From contig JAPDQM010000004.1 in assembly GCA_034505795.1 (NCBI GenBank), positions 1 to 64,000 of the forward strand: 64,000 bases of DNA, read 5' to 3'. This document shows positions 19,020-27,842 of the stretch, in pieces. The translations under genes were made by a program, and so were the position numbers. A model generated the notes under the pieces. That model saw only the letters and a list, made by a program, of their open reading frames with translations. It was not told where the DNA came from and ran no database searches. Position 1 is the stretch's first letter. Each line of letters begins with the position of its first letter. The stretch is from Thermofontimicrobium_A sp034505795 (GTDB lineage: Bacteria > Zhuqueibacterota > Zhuqueibacteria > Thermofontimicrobiales > Thermofontimicrobiaceae).

Positions 19020-20939
19020 TCATCGTCGTTGCTCGATTAACATCACCCTCCCATCCATGTCGCTTAGTACCACCCGATTTTCATCCAGCGGCGCCACCGT
19101 ATGAATTAACGCCGTTCCGACGCGGAATTCAAAATTAACGCGACCTGTTTTTGCATCAACCGCATACAAAAACCCATTCTTAGTACCGAAGAAAACCACC
19201 CCATCCTTTTCGACCGGCATTGACGCTGCGATATCATAGCCATAATTGCAGGAAGCTGCCCACACCAATTGTGGCGAAGCTGCTTCGGCTGAAAAAGCCA
19301 GCAGCGTATCTTCCATGCAGCGAGCGTAAATCCTTCTGCCGTCTTCTGAAATACCAATAGACTCGCGGACTTTGTAGGCATTGGTCCGCCAAACGATAGC
19401 ACCAGTCTTTGAATCAATGGCCGTAATATAACGATCCGGCGCAACAATAAAGACCTTGTTGTCCGCGGCTACTGGCCAGCAAGCCGCTGGCGAAAATAAT
19501 CGTCCTGGATGGCCATTGCTCCACTTCCAAACCAGCGAACCATCTTTTTTATTTAAGGCATACAAAAACGTATCCCACGCACCAAAGATCACCTGATCCT
19601 GGTAAACTAGAGGCCGGGTCTCCACAAAACCAGCTACGCCGCTGAACTCCCATTTGAGCTTGCCGTCATGCAAATCAAGTGCCCGAAATCGGCCATCGCT
19701 GGCGCCGATGTAAACCGTTCCCCGTTGAATGCGCGGCGCAGCCACCACCGGCGCCTGAGTACTATATTGCCACAACAACTGTCCATTCTCGATGCTCAGA
19801 CAATAAATATTTTTGTCTGTTGCAGCAAATACCAATCTCCCATCAGCAACATCAGCGCCGGAGAAGATACTTCCTTTTGCTTGGAAAGTCCATCGTTTTT
19901 TTCCATCCTTCAGTGAAAGCCCGTAACACCGGCCATGACGATCGCCCATTACCACCCAATCACGCCAGACACGTGGCGAACCCGCAGTTGTGGCTTGACA
20001 ATCGAACGACCATTTTATCTTCACTTCGGGAAACCTCTGATTTACGGAAAAATCGGGACGATTAAATTTGGCAGTGTTTGAATCAACGCTGCATCGCTCG
20101 AGGGATAATTTATGCCATAAATTGGGCATGGGGCCTGGAGCATGGGAGATGGAGTGATTTATCCGCTCAGCCCTGTCAGAGTGGATTGGGGGTAGCGGCA
20201 AACGTTCGTAGAAGAACATGCTATCATTTTCAATGGTTACGATATTATAGCCGCCTACAGGCTGATCTCTTCGAAGAGTGGAACGGCCCATTACGCCAGG
20301 GATACCTTCCAGATCGTAGCTTTTATTTCGATGACCATGCCCAAACAAAATAGCTTTCGTCTGATATTTTCGCACCCGATCCAGAAATTCGAACCAATTG
20401 TCCACCGATGTGTCGATAGGATAATGCGTGACAAAAATGAGCGGTTGTTCTGGATCAGACAAATTCACCAGCGCCGAATCCAGCCAGTGCAGATCCTCTG
20501 GTGCGAAATGGCCATCACCCATGCGCAGCAGTGGCCCCTGGTGCATTCCAATGAAGCGATAGCGCTCAAATTGAAAATTAAACTTATCATTTCCCCATAA
20601 CTCACCAAATTTGCTGCATCCGGATTCCGACCATTTGGTGTCATGATTGCCCGGGATAATATGATAGGGCTTATTCAGACTATCCAAAATGGCTTTGGCC
20701 AATTCCAATTCGTTATTGCTACCCATTTCCGTAATATCGCCAGACAGGATCACGAAATCAATGTCCTCGATATCATTAATGTCTCGAACCGCTGCACGCA
20801 AATCTGCGGCGCCAGTTGGCGAACCAACATGCGTATCGCTTAACCAGGCAAAACAGATCGCTTCCTGTTGGCAAAATGCAGCAACAGCGTAGCAATAAAA
20901 GAAGCCCAAAAACAGGATGATGATATATCGATATTTCAT
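19020..20939 (-). CDS. Secreted metallophosphoesterase fused to PQQ-type beta-propeller
   Basis: Protein of 639 aa starting at ATG 20939; a TTG 30 bases upstream lies inside a palindrome and is unlikely. The Shine-Dalgarno sequence is weak. A hydrophobic signal segment (1-22) is followed by a calcineurin-like phosphoesterase domain with the metal motifs SDTHVG (D35, H37), SGDI (67-68), GNHD (97-100), THYP and GHGH. From about 320 to the end there are PQQ/quinoprotein-like propeller blades (VYIGASDGRFRALDL, VIFGAWDTFLYALNK, VFFGTKNGFLYAVDA). There is no sorting domain, so it is probably periplasmic or secreted by another route. Known relatives hydrolyse phosphodiesters or phosphomonoesters; the substrate here is unknown. 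Confidence 0.88.
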   Translation of the reverse strand: MKYRYIIILFLGFFYCYAVAAFCQQEAICFAWLSDTHVGSPTGAADLRAAVRDINDIEDIDFVILSGDITEMGSNNELELAKAILDSLNKPYHIIPGNHDTKWSESGCSKFGELWGNDKFNFQFERYRFIGMHQGPLLRMGDGHFAPEDLHWLDSALVNLSDPEQPLIFVTHYPIDTSVDNWFEFLDRVRKYQTKAILFGHGHRNKSYDLEGIPGVMGRSTLRRDQPVGGYNIVTIENDSMFFYERLPLPPIHSDRAERINHSISHAPGPMPNLWHKLSLERCSVDSNTAKFNRPDFSVNQRFPEVKIKWSFDCQATTAGSPRVWRDWVVMGDRHGRCYGLSLKDGKKRWTFQAKGSIFSGADVADGRLVFAATDKNIYCLSIENGQLLWQYSTQAPVVAAPRIQRGTVYIGASDGRFRALDLHDGKLKWEFSGVAGFVETRPLVYQDQVIFGAWDTFLYALNKKDGSLVWKWSNGHPGRLFSPAACWPVAADNKVFIVAPDRYITAIDSKTGAIVWRTNAYKVRESIGISEDGRRIYARCMEDTLLAFSAEAASPQLVWAASCNYGYDIAASMPVEKDGVVFFGTKNGFLYAVDAKTGRVNFEFRVGTALIHTVAPLDENRVVLSDMDGRVMLIEQRR

Positions 20940-20951
20940 TTTGCTTTTTTT

Positions 20952-20980
20952 GGTAACGCGATTTGCCAAATTGCGTTACA
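20952..20980. repeat. Single GTAACGC-family palindrome in the leader of the phosphoesterase gene
   Basis: Arms GGTAACGCGATTT and AAATTGCGTTACA around centre GCC. Two arm positions no longer pair perfectly. It begins 13 bases upstream of the ATG at 20939, so in the mRNA it would form a hairpin next to the ribosome binding region and could limit initiation. Confidence 0.8.
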
Positions 20981-21023
20981 GTCCTCCGTGCCAATTTTGC
21001 CATCCGTTGGTGCCAACAAAACA

Positions 21024-23549
21024 TCACCGCAATAGCAACAATCGTTTCGATTCATTGAAAGTACCCGCGATGAGTTTATATAAATAAATCCCGCTGGCAA
21101 CATCCCTACCGTGATCGTCTTTGCCATCCCACCTCACCTGATAGAAGCCACCATTCTGACTTTCATTCACCAGCGTCCGAACCCTTTTGCCCAAAATATC
21201 AAAAATCTCTAATCGCACTGGCTGTGGTCCTGATGAAATCTGATATTCAATAATTGTTTGCGCATTGAACGGGTTGGGATGATTTTGTTGCAAGACGTAT
21301 TGCTGCGGCAGTTCGATCGGCGCGATCTCTACGGGCACCGGGACTTTCTTCACAATCCGCAAGTCGTCAAAATAGAGCGTGCCCACCGTTGGACTGCCGG
21401 GATTATAGGTGAACTGGAGGCTTTCTAATCGCAATGTCCCATCCAGATTACCATCCCCCAGCCATGTGCCCGTGCTGTCTTTACTCATATCCCATGAGAC
21501 CAACTTCCAGCCGATCCAATCGATGGTCAACCAGGGACTCACTTCGTGATTGGCCGCAGCCAGGTTGGGATAATTATCATCCACACAGAATCGAAACTGA
21601 TTTCCGCTGCCATCGCCAAACACATAGGTCTGCAAGATATAATCTTTATTAAACAAGACCGTTTTAGCAGGAGCGCTATCGGCGATATAGAGTCGGATCA
21701 GCCAGGAACCGGCGTTCAAATCCCAGCCATAATTGACCTGTAGCGAAGCAGTGCTCGGACTGAGCAGATTGACAATTTTGTTGTTCACATCGCGGCTCGT
21801 TTTTTCGGTCAGGATGCCAGCCGTACTTCCACTCTGCTGGGGGGCCCACCAATTGGCTAACAGATTTACTTCAAGATTATCGATCGGAATGATGCTATAA
21901 TCCACGGTGGCAGTTCTAAAACTATAGGATTTCGCGGCGGTAACAGTATTCCCCCAGGCATCAAAAAAGCCCGCTGCAACCCGCGTAACATAGACTTCAT
22001 CAGCAAATAGCTTTTGTGCTGGGAAAAAGCAAAACACGCTACGATCATTCACCAGATAATGCCTCAATGTACCAGGCACATCGGTGTGGTCCTGAAATCG
22101 TTCCAGCCGAATCCTGTCCGCCGCAATAGAATTGGAATCAATCGCTTCATCATAGGTGAGGTTGATGATTGGCAGCAGCTCGATGTCGCTTGCGCCTGAT
22201 TTGGGATAAACCGTGGCAATTTTCGGCGGCGACATATCCGGAGGTCCCGTTTTGAAATGCAACACAAATTCATCGCCTCCAACTCCGTCCTGATTCCCAT
22301 CGAATTGATGGCCATAAAAATCCGTCGCCGTGCCGGAAATAGTAATGGCATAGTCCGAGAGAAATCGAAGGCTGTCAGGTCGGAAGGTCATTTTTTTATC
22401 ATCATTTTGCCAGATAAATTTTCCTGTAGCCGAAGGTTCGATGGAAAAACCCACCTCCACCATGGCCCGATTCATCTTGCGACTAAAGTTGAAAACGATG
22501 TCGTTCCAGGCGGGAACATTGGTAGCCCCATTGGCTGGCGTGGTGGAGACAATGTACGGCGGAACTTTTGAGATCAGCTTCACATCTTTGAATGTGAAAA
22601 ATGTGTCCACCGGTGTCACGGTCAATGTGTCGCTATAGTACCCATCCGCTTCGACAATCATCTCCTGTGTACCATAAGGAAGGGCATCGAAAAAATAAAA
22701 ACCATTATGAAGCAGTTCAGGATCATTGGTATATTTGAAAAATAGCGACGCATATGAATCAGTGACATAAGATTTTCCGCTAATCGTCACCCGAGCACCA
22801 TTGATCGGAACACCGGTTTCGTTGTTCGTTAGAATACCAGCAACAATATGCTCGGCTGGCCTGGGAATATCATGAAATTGCAGAATTGACCAATAGAATG
22901 TTTTGGCTTCCAGTTTTTTCCATTCAGCATTCATATTGAGCTGATTCTGTCGCGGATTGGTGTGGAAGCCAGCCTCGCTCAGCTCCGAAGGCATATTGCT
23001 CTGACGATTGACATGAAGATAGGGCCCGGGCCAGCTTGGTGAGCAAGCGCCGGTATAGGCATAGAATGTGCAGTCGCCAATGGAACCGCGGGTATTGGTC
23101 CGCATTCCTCGGGTTAAAATATTCACTATAATATCGGCCATCGCTTTGCCACCATTGGGCACTTTTTCAGCTTTATTATAATACTGCCCCCAGAGCAATA
23201 GGGTGCTATTGTATTCCGGGCTACCGGCATCGCTATGAATGGAATGGAACCAGGCCGCGCCTACGCTATTGGCGTAATCGGTCCGCTGGCTTAGTGATAC
23301 AATTTGCTGATCATTGGTGCGAGAAATATAAACCGTATCGATATCGGTGGTCTTGAGCAACATTTCTCGCAGAGCCAGGGCCACACCCAGATTCTTCTCA
23401 GCCTCTGAATAATTATAAATCCCCATATTTTCCCGCTGACTGTGCCCAGGGTCGAGAAAAATATTCCAGCCAGCAAGACCCGTGACCTGACTAAAACTTA
23501 TCCCAACCGTTATGAAAATGAATAAAAATAAACTCAATAAAAATCTCAT
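21024..23549 (-). CDS. Secreted N-acetylmuramoyl-L-alanine amidase with Ig-like domains and T9SS sorting domain
   Basis: Protein of 841 aa; the ATG at 23549 is followed at once by the signal peptide MRFLLSLFLFIFITVGISFS and preceded by AAGGAAA. The Amidase_3 domain (about 25-240) shows the zinc ligands H36 (LDPGHS), E49 (NYSEAE) and H105 (SIHSDA), and a late SEAGFH with the likely catalytic Glu. A CarboxypepD_reg-like module (about 255-340), two Big_5 Ig-like modules (about 345-555) and a jelly-roll-like domain shared with the GHL10 protein follow. The sorting domain (QNHPNPFNAQTIIEYQIS to RLLLLR) closes the protein. It should cut the amide bond between MurNAc and the stem peptide, acting at or outside the surface, which suggests attack on foreign peptidoglycan or remodelling. 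Confidence 0.9.
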   Translation of the reverse strand: MRFLLSLFLFIFITVGISFSQVTGLAGWNIFLDPGHSQRENMGIYNYSEAEKNLGVALALREMLLKTTDIDTVYISRTNDQQIVSLSQRTDYANSVGAAWFHSIHSDAGSPEYNSTLLLWGQYYNKAEKVPNGGKAMADIIVNILTRGMRTNTRGSIGDCTFYAYTGACSPSWPGPYLHVNRQSNMPSELSEAGFHTNPRQNQLNMNAEWKKLEAKTFYWSILQFHDIPRPAEHIVAGILTNNETGVPINGARVTISGKSYVTDSYASLFFKYTNDPELLHNGFYFFDALPYGTQEMIVEADGYYSDTLTVTPVDTFFTFKDVKLISKVPPYIVSTTPANGATNVPAWNDIVFNFSRKMNRAMVEVGFSIEPSATGKFIWQNDDKKMTFRPDSLRFLSDYAITISGTATDFYGHQFDGNQDGVGGDEFVLHFKTGPPDMSPPKIATVYPKSGASDIELLPIINLTYDEAIDSNSIAADRIRLERFQDHTDVPGTLRHYLVNDRSVFCFFPAQKLFADEVYVTRVAAGFFDAWGNTVTAAKSYSFRTATVDYSIIPIDNLEVNLLANWWAPQQSGSTAGILTEKTSRDVNNKIVNLLSPSTASLQVNYGWDLNAGSWLIRLYIADSAPAKTVLFNKDYILQTYVFGDGSGNQFRFCVDDNYPNLAAANHEVSPWLTIDWIGWKLVSWDMSKDSTGTWLGDGNLDGTLRLESLQFTYNPGSPTVGTLYFDDLRIVKKVPVPVEIAPIELPQQYVLQQNHPNPFNAQTIIEYQISSGPQPVRLEIFDILGKRVRTLVNESQNGGFYQVRWDGKDDHGRDVASGIYLYKLIAGTFNESKRLLLLR

Positions 23550-23685
23550 TGCGTTTCCTTTCCAAATTTTTAAGCCCTCAATCGTATGCCCACATTTGTC
23601 AACATCCAGTTCGATTGCCAACTGCTATCAGCCTTACTTTCATCTGATGATTGGAGATCGCGGACGGTTGACTGATAATGGATTG

Positions 23686-24645
23686 CTATTCCCAATTCAA
23701 TTCCATGAGATAAATCGCCCCTTCATCCAGCACATCGAACGCTATCGTTTTCCCAGCGGGCGACCAGGAGGGATTCATCTCCAATTTGTCATCAGGGAAA
23801 ACCAATCTGGTTTTCTTTGAGCCATCGATTTTAACGATGTAAAGATCCGAAGCAAGATACCGGTAGCCATCATCGCGGGTAACCATGCAAATTAAATGTT
23901 GACTATCTGGCGCCCATTGCGGTCGATGACCTGGCCCCAGATCTTTCAGACCTGTGCCATTCACATTCATCACGAACATATCGCCCCCCAAAATTTCGAA
24001 CGCCACACGCGCCTTATCAGGGGACAGCACCAAATTGATGCATCGCTCTCCCTTGACCGGCTCAAAGACGCGGTAGTCTTTGGTAGCTACATTACCGATG
24101 GCGATCTGGTCGTCCTTCAAGAAAGCGGAAATAGCCGGGGTAGCGCTTTTCTGTAAGGTCGCAGCCTTCTTGCCCGACTCATACACTTCCAGCTTACCCC
24201 GACTGTACATATAAATTTTTTCATCCCAGGCTCCCCAATGTGGCAAGCCTGGCATTAGCGTACGAAAGTTGGTGAGGTAGCGCGAGTCGCCGGTCTCAAT
24301 ATCAAAGACCTTTACCGCATTAAAACGATATCGCTTTTCGAATTTTGCTATCCGGCTGACGATGGCTTTTGCGTCCCCGGACCATTCAAATCCGAACCCG
24401 GCGGCTGGCTCACTGCTGATCTCCCGCGCCTCGCTACCATCAGCATTCATGATCCATAAGCCCTGATAATTGGAAGTGGTAAAGGCAATTTTCGTCCCAT
24501 CAGGAGAGAAAACCGGATGCATGAAATAGAGCCCATCACCGCCAATAAGCTTGACTGGATTACCAGTTATCTGCTCCTGTGCGGGTGCCATAATTGCTGA
24601 TAGGATAAAAACAATTAAAAATAATAGCACAATTTTTTGTTGCAT
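23686..24645 (-). CDS. Secreted TolB-like PD40 beta-propeller protein
   Basis: Protein of 319 aa, ATG start behind TTGGAG, with signal peptide MQQKIVLLFLIVFILSAIMA. It contains WD40-like PD40 repeats of the TolB type (FSPDGTKIAFTTSN, LSPDKARVAFEI, WAPDSQHLICMV, WSPAGKTIAFDV). The protein consists almost wholly of these blades and has no TolB N-terminal domain or sorting domain, so it is probably a periplasmic binding or scaffold propeller. It precedes the amidase gene by 136 bases and may share its transcript. True TolB of the Tol-Pal system is longer, about 430 aa, so equivalence is unlikely. Confidence 0.85.
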   Translation of the reverse strand: MQQKIVLLFLIVFILSAIMAPAQEQITGNPVKLIGGDGLYFMHPVFSPDGTKIAFTTSNYQGLWIMNADGSEAREISSEPAAGFGFEWSGDAKAIVSRIAKFEKRYRFNAVKVFDIETGDSRYLTNFRTLMPGLPHWGAWDEKIYMYSRGKLEVYESGKKAATLQKSATPAISAFLKDDQIAIGNVATKDYRVFEPVKGERCINLVLSPDKARVAFEILGGDMFVMNVNGTGLKDLGPGHRPQWAPDSQHLICMVTRDDGYRYLASDLYIVKIDGSKKTRLVFPDDKLEMNPSWSPAGKTIAFDVLDEGAIYLMELNWE

Positions 24646-24718
24646 GAGTTTGCTCCAATTAATTGGTTCAGTAGTTCAGTAAACTGAATTGTTGAGTTAA
24701 GTTGATTATGCGCCAGCC

Positions 24719-24890
24719 TGTAACGCAATTTGCCAAAATTGCGTTACAACTCTCAGCAAATCTACGATTCGAACGAACTGCCAAATTGCGTTATAACTCT
24801 CCGCAAGTCTCAGATCTGAACGATTTGCCAAATTGCGTTATAACTCTCCGCAAGTCTCAGATCCGAACAATTTGCCGAATTGCGTTACAA
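24719..24890. repeat. Four-unit array with 47-base period derived from the GTAACGC palindrome
   Basis: The first unit is a complete palindrome (24719-24748, one extra A in the centre). Three further units keep the right arm (ATTGCG at 24785, 24832 and 24879) but have a degraded left arm (GAACGA-CTGCC, GAACGATTTGCC, GAACAATTTGCC). The spacers ACTCTCCGCAAGTCTCAGAT are nearly identical between units 2 and 3. The exact 47-base spacing of the ATTGCG core shows tandem duplication of palindrome plus spacer, followed by erosion of one arm. Confidence 0.88.
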
Positions 24891-24911
24891 AAAATGCAAA
24901 AGATCATCGGA

Positions 24912-27626
24912 TTATTTGATGACCGTCAATTTTTTCACTGATGAAAATTCCTCAGTTTTCAATTGGCAAAAATAGATGCCCGATGCGGCATCATCTGCAT
25001 CCCAGTGGACGCAATAAATACCTGGCGACTGGCGTTCATTGACCAACGTGGCGATTTCCTGGCCCAATAGATTTATTATTCGTAACTCCACTTTTGTTTC
25101 TTTGGGGATGGCATATTCGATCATGGTTTGGGCATTGAATGGATTGGGATAGTTCTGTTCCAGATAAAATCGGAGCGGCGTTTGGGAATCGAAATCCGCA
25201 ATATCTGAAACCTGGGTCACCAATGAAAACTTAATCGCATCAGCACGAAGCACCGCATTGGAGTTGGTATTTTTCCCCGTATCAACCACCCTTAGCTCGA
25301 TTTTATATTTAGCTGGCAAATGATATCTGCCCAGCAACACCCACGAGCCGCTGCCTTCATTCTGATTGATGATGATGGAATCGACCACCACATTTTGAAC
25401 TCTCAGCACGTAAGCCGCATGATTGGACGCGTTCACTGTAGTGGGCACGATCTCAAAAATATCATAGTACCCCCCAATATTCACCTGGGTCTGAAACGAT
25501 GCCCAGGCACGCGGTGTCTGATTAAGCCCGGCATACCGACTGGACGGGCCATACGCTTCAGCCACACTGGTAGCCCATTTGCCGAATTCTCGATAATTCA
25601 GCGAATCTTCATTGTCGACCACGGCAAAGAAGGATTCCACTTTCGCGCTCACCGGCAGCGACAAATAGGGCTGATGCGGATCGTCGCTATAGACAATGAG
25701 CGTATCAGCTACCATCCCAATATCTCGTGCATAAAATTGTAGGGGCAAAGAGATCGTACTCATCCCCGCTACTTCGACCGGAAACGAAGTAACCGCAGTT
25801 ATGAAATGGCGCTGCGATTTAAGACCAAATATGCTCAAACTTTGATAACCACGATTGGTGATTTTCAAGTTCCAGTTGAAGGTTACATCCTGACTCACAA
25901 CTCCCAAATTGATAAAATTTTGATCAACTGCCAGATCCCGTTCTCGAACCAGGGCGGAAAATTTGGCCACATCGGCGGCCGCGACCTTGCCCGGCTGCCG
26001 GCTTCCTTCGGCCACCAGTTCCAGATAATTTTGGGTGCCGGCGGTAAAATAGGCGGTGCCCACATAAACCCAGTCCATCGAGGTCAGCGGCTGGTTGAAA
26101 ATCGCGGTATCAATTGGCTGGCTATTGGCATAAATTCGATACATCAAATGATTGACAGGATTGTCGACTTTTGGTACTTGAACGAAAATATTATAAAAAC
26201 CAGCTTGAGGAATATCGGGGATCCATTGGACGCGAACTGTATCGCTTGCACTCAGAGTAACAATTTGAGCGTCTGGGCCCCAGGCACTATTGGACGATGA
26301 TTGCCATTTGCCAGATTGTACAACAAAGCCGGCGTCTCGATTGTCTACAATAATATCATCGGGCAAATATTGGATAAATTGCATGGCCTGATTGCCCACG
26401 CTATCGCAAACAGCCACACCGACTTTGGCAAGCATTTTTTTCGCTATCGGCGCAATGGTCTGCCACTGGTTCGCCCCAATTTTTTGGCAGGGCAAAATAG
26501 TGTATCGTTCATAAATATCTTTGGCGGCCACGAATGGCTGCGGCTGAAAAATCGGTTCATCAGTGCTGATAACAAACGCAACATCGTTCCCAAGCGATCG
26601 TTCCTCAATTGTTAGCCTCGGAGCTTCCGCATCAGCGGTCTTTAGCCAGCGCTGCATGGCCTCGATCGCCGTGCAATAATAAAATTTGACATCGGGGTAA
26701 ATACCGGTCAGATGATGGGCCACGCTATCGATTTTCTGAATATTCGGTAGAAAATCGGCCTCTGGCAGATGACCCCAGATGCAAGCCACTTGATCGACTC
26801 CCGCATGGGCCTGTTTGAAAATCTCATGCAGATATTCCCGAGAGCGCGTAGTGCTCAAATGCGCTGAACGAACATTCCAACCGCGATAGCTTCCCGGCCG
26901 CTGATAGTTTTCAGGAGATGGATGAAACGGGATCCACTCCGCTGGCGCCTGGGACCAATCGTAATTATTATCCAGCGGTTCAGTGACATCGATGCCATGC
27001 ACGGGATAATCATTGTGCATACTAAATGGCAGCAACTGATCGAGATACTTCTGCCAATCATTATCCATAAAATGCCAGCCACTACGGAAGGAGACCGGGA
27101 ACACCTTCTCCTCCAGTAGCAACTGGCACAGCGTCAAATCAAAATCATCTTTGCATTCCAGAAACGTTTGCGTCTGGTTCCAGTACCAGATACCATCGCC
27201 ATCGTAATCGGTCCAGCCAAAGGTGTGATAGTGTAGCGACAGCTCATCCCCAAGCTGGCGCACAGCATCCCCATGATATTCCTGCATCAAATACATGGTC
27301 ATGATATTCGGTATCGGGACATTCCGATTAGTGGCATATCGGAAAATGTTGCCGGCCATCATCCACCAGGTCAGTTTCAACGGCTGGCCATCGGAATCAA
27401 CCAAACGCGCCCGGAAGGATGGATCCATGACCTGATGGGCGTTTCGTGCAGGATTGGTATACAGGTCGAGACTATAGGTACAATGATACCTCGAGACGCT
27501 CATGCCATCCCAGATAGCCGTGTCAGAGCCTAAGACGAGATATACTTTTCCAGCAGCCGTACTTCCGGCCGGAAGAAACAGGATAACGATAAAAACCAAT
27601 AGCAAATATTCGGAAACAGTTTTCAC
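24912..27626 (-). CDS. Secreted deacetylase-like protein with two golvesin-type domains and T9SS sorting domain
   Basis: Protein of 904 aa with a GTG start at 27626 behind AAGGATA; the signal peptide (about 1-24) follows directly. The N-terminal part (about 25-330) resembles a polysaccharide-deacetylase fold, with LHYHTFGWTDYDGDG and VFPVSFRSGWHFMDND as candidate metal-site strands; this assignment is tentative. Two golvesin C-terminal-like modules follow (about 440-575 and 675-810; VDNRDAGFVVQSGKW and VDNEDSLNYREFGKW), with a CARDB/ASPM-like Ig segment between them. The end is a canonical type A sorting domain (QNYPNPFNAQTMIEYAIP to KLTVIK). It may modify or bind a polysaccharide at the cell surface. 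Confidence 0.8.
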   Translation of the reverse strand: MKTVSEYLLLVFIVILFLPAGSTAAGKVYLVLGSDTAIWDGMSVSRYHCTYSLDLYTNPARNAHQVMDPSFRARLVDSDGQPLKLTWWMMAGNIFRYATNRNVPIPNIMTMYLMQEYHGDAVRQLGDELSLHYHTFGWTDYDGDGIWYWNQTQTFLECKDDFDLTLCQLLLEEKVFPVSFRSGWHFMDNDWQKYLDQLLPFSMHNDYPVHGIDVTEPLDNNYDWSQAPAEWIPFHPSPENYQRPGSYRGWNVRSAHLSTTRSREYLHEIFKQAHAGVDQVACIWGHLPEADFLPNIQKIDSVAHHLTGIYPDVKFYYCTAIEAMQRWLKTADAEAPRLTIEERSLGNDVAFVISTDEPIFQPQPFVAAKDIYERYTILPCQKIGANQWQTIAPIAKKMLAKVGVAVCDSVGNQAMQFIQYLPDDIIVDNRDAGFVVQSGKWQSSSNSAWGPDAQIVTLSASDTVRVQWIPDIPQAGFYNIFVQVPKVDNPVNHLMYRIYANSQPIDTAIFNQPLTSMDWVYVGTAYFTAGTQNYLELVAEGSRQPGKVAAADVAKFSALVRERDLAVDQNFINLGVVSQDVTFNWNLKITNRGYQSLSIFGLKSQRHFITAVTSFPVEVAGMSTISLPLQFYARDIGMVADTLIVYSDDPHQPYLSLPVSAKVESFFAVVDNEDSLNYREFGKWATSVAEAYGPSSRYAGLNQTPRAWASFQTQVNIGGYYDIFEIVPTTVNASNHAAYVLRVQNVVVDSIIINQNEGSGSWVLLGRYHLPAKYKIELRVVDTGKNTNSNAVLRADAIKFSLVTQVSDIADFDSQTPLRFYLEQNYPNPFNAQTMIEYAIPKETKVELRIINLLGQEIATLVNERQSPGIYCVHWDADDAASGIYFCQLKTEEFSSVKKLTVIK

Positions 27627-27773
27627 GATACTAAATTATCCTTTTCAAATTTCAATTTTACTAACCACTGATGTTTCTTATTGTTTAAAAACGCTATTGA
27701 ACTCAATGGCACTTGGGAAAAATTTATTGCACTACTTGCCCCTTCGACAAGAGCTCTCGTTCCTTTATAATCA

Positions 27774-27808
27774 AAAGCCGTTGGGAAAACACTCCTCCCA
27801 ACGGCTTT
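27774..27808 (-). terminator. Intrinsic terminator behind the propeller protein
   Basis: Arms AAAGCCGTTGGGA (27774-27786) and TCCCAACGGCTTT (27796-27808), a perfect 13-bp stem with a 9-base loop. On the minus strand it is followed by TGATTATAAAGG after a TTTT run. It lies 35 bases beyond the stop at 27843 and separates that gene from the golvesin-domain gene. Confidence 0.75.
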
Positions 27809-27842
27809 CATCAGATCGAAAAATCAACAAACCTGGCTAGCA

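Noticed and set aside
20940..20969. TTG start at 20969 extending the phosphoesterase upstream
   Set aside because: It lies within the palindrome and would precede the natural signal peptide start at 20939.
23686..24645. TolB of the Tol-Pal system
   Set aside because: It lacks the TolB N-terminal domain and is about 110 residues too short; no tol/pal genes are near.
18802..24890. CRISPR array
   Set aside because: Repeats are palindromic, few, degenerate and separated by similar rather than unique spacers; no cas gene is present.
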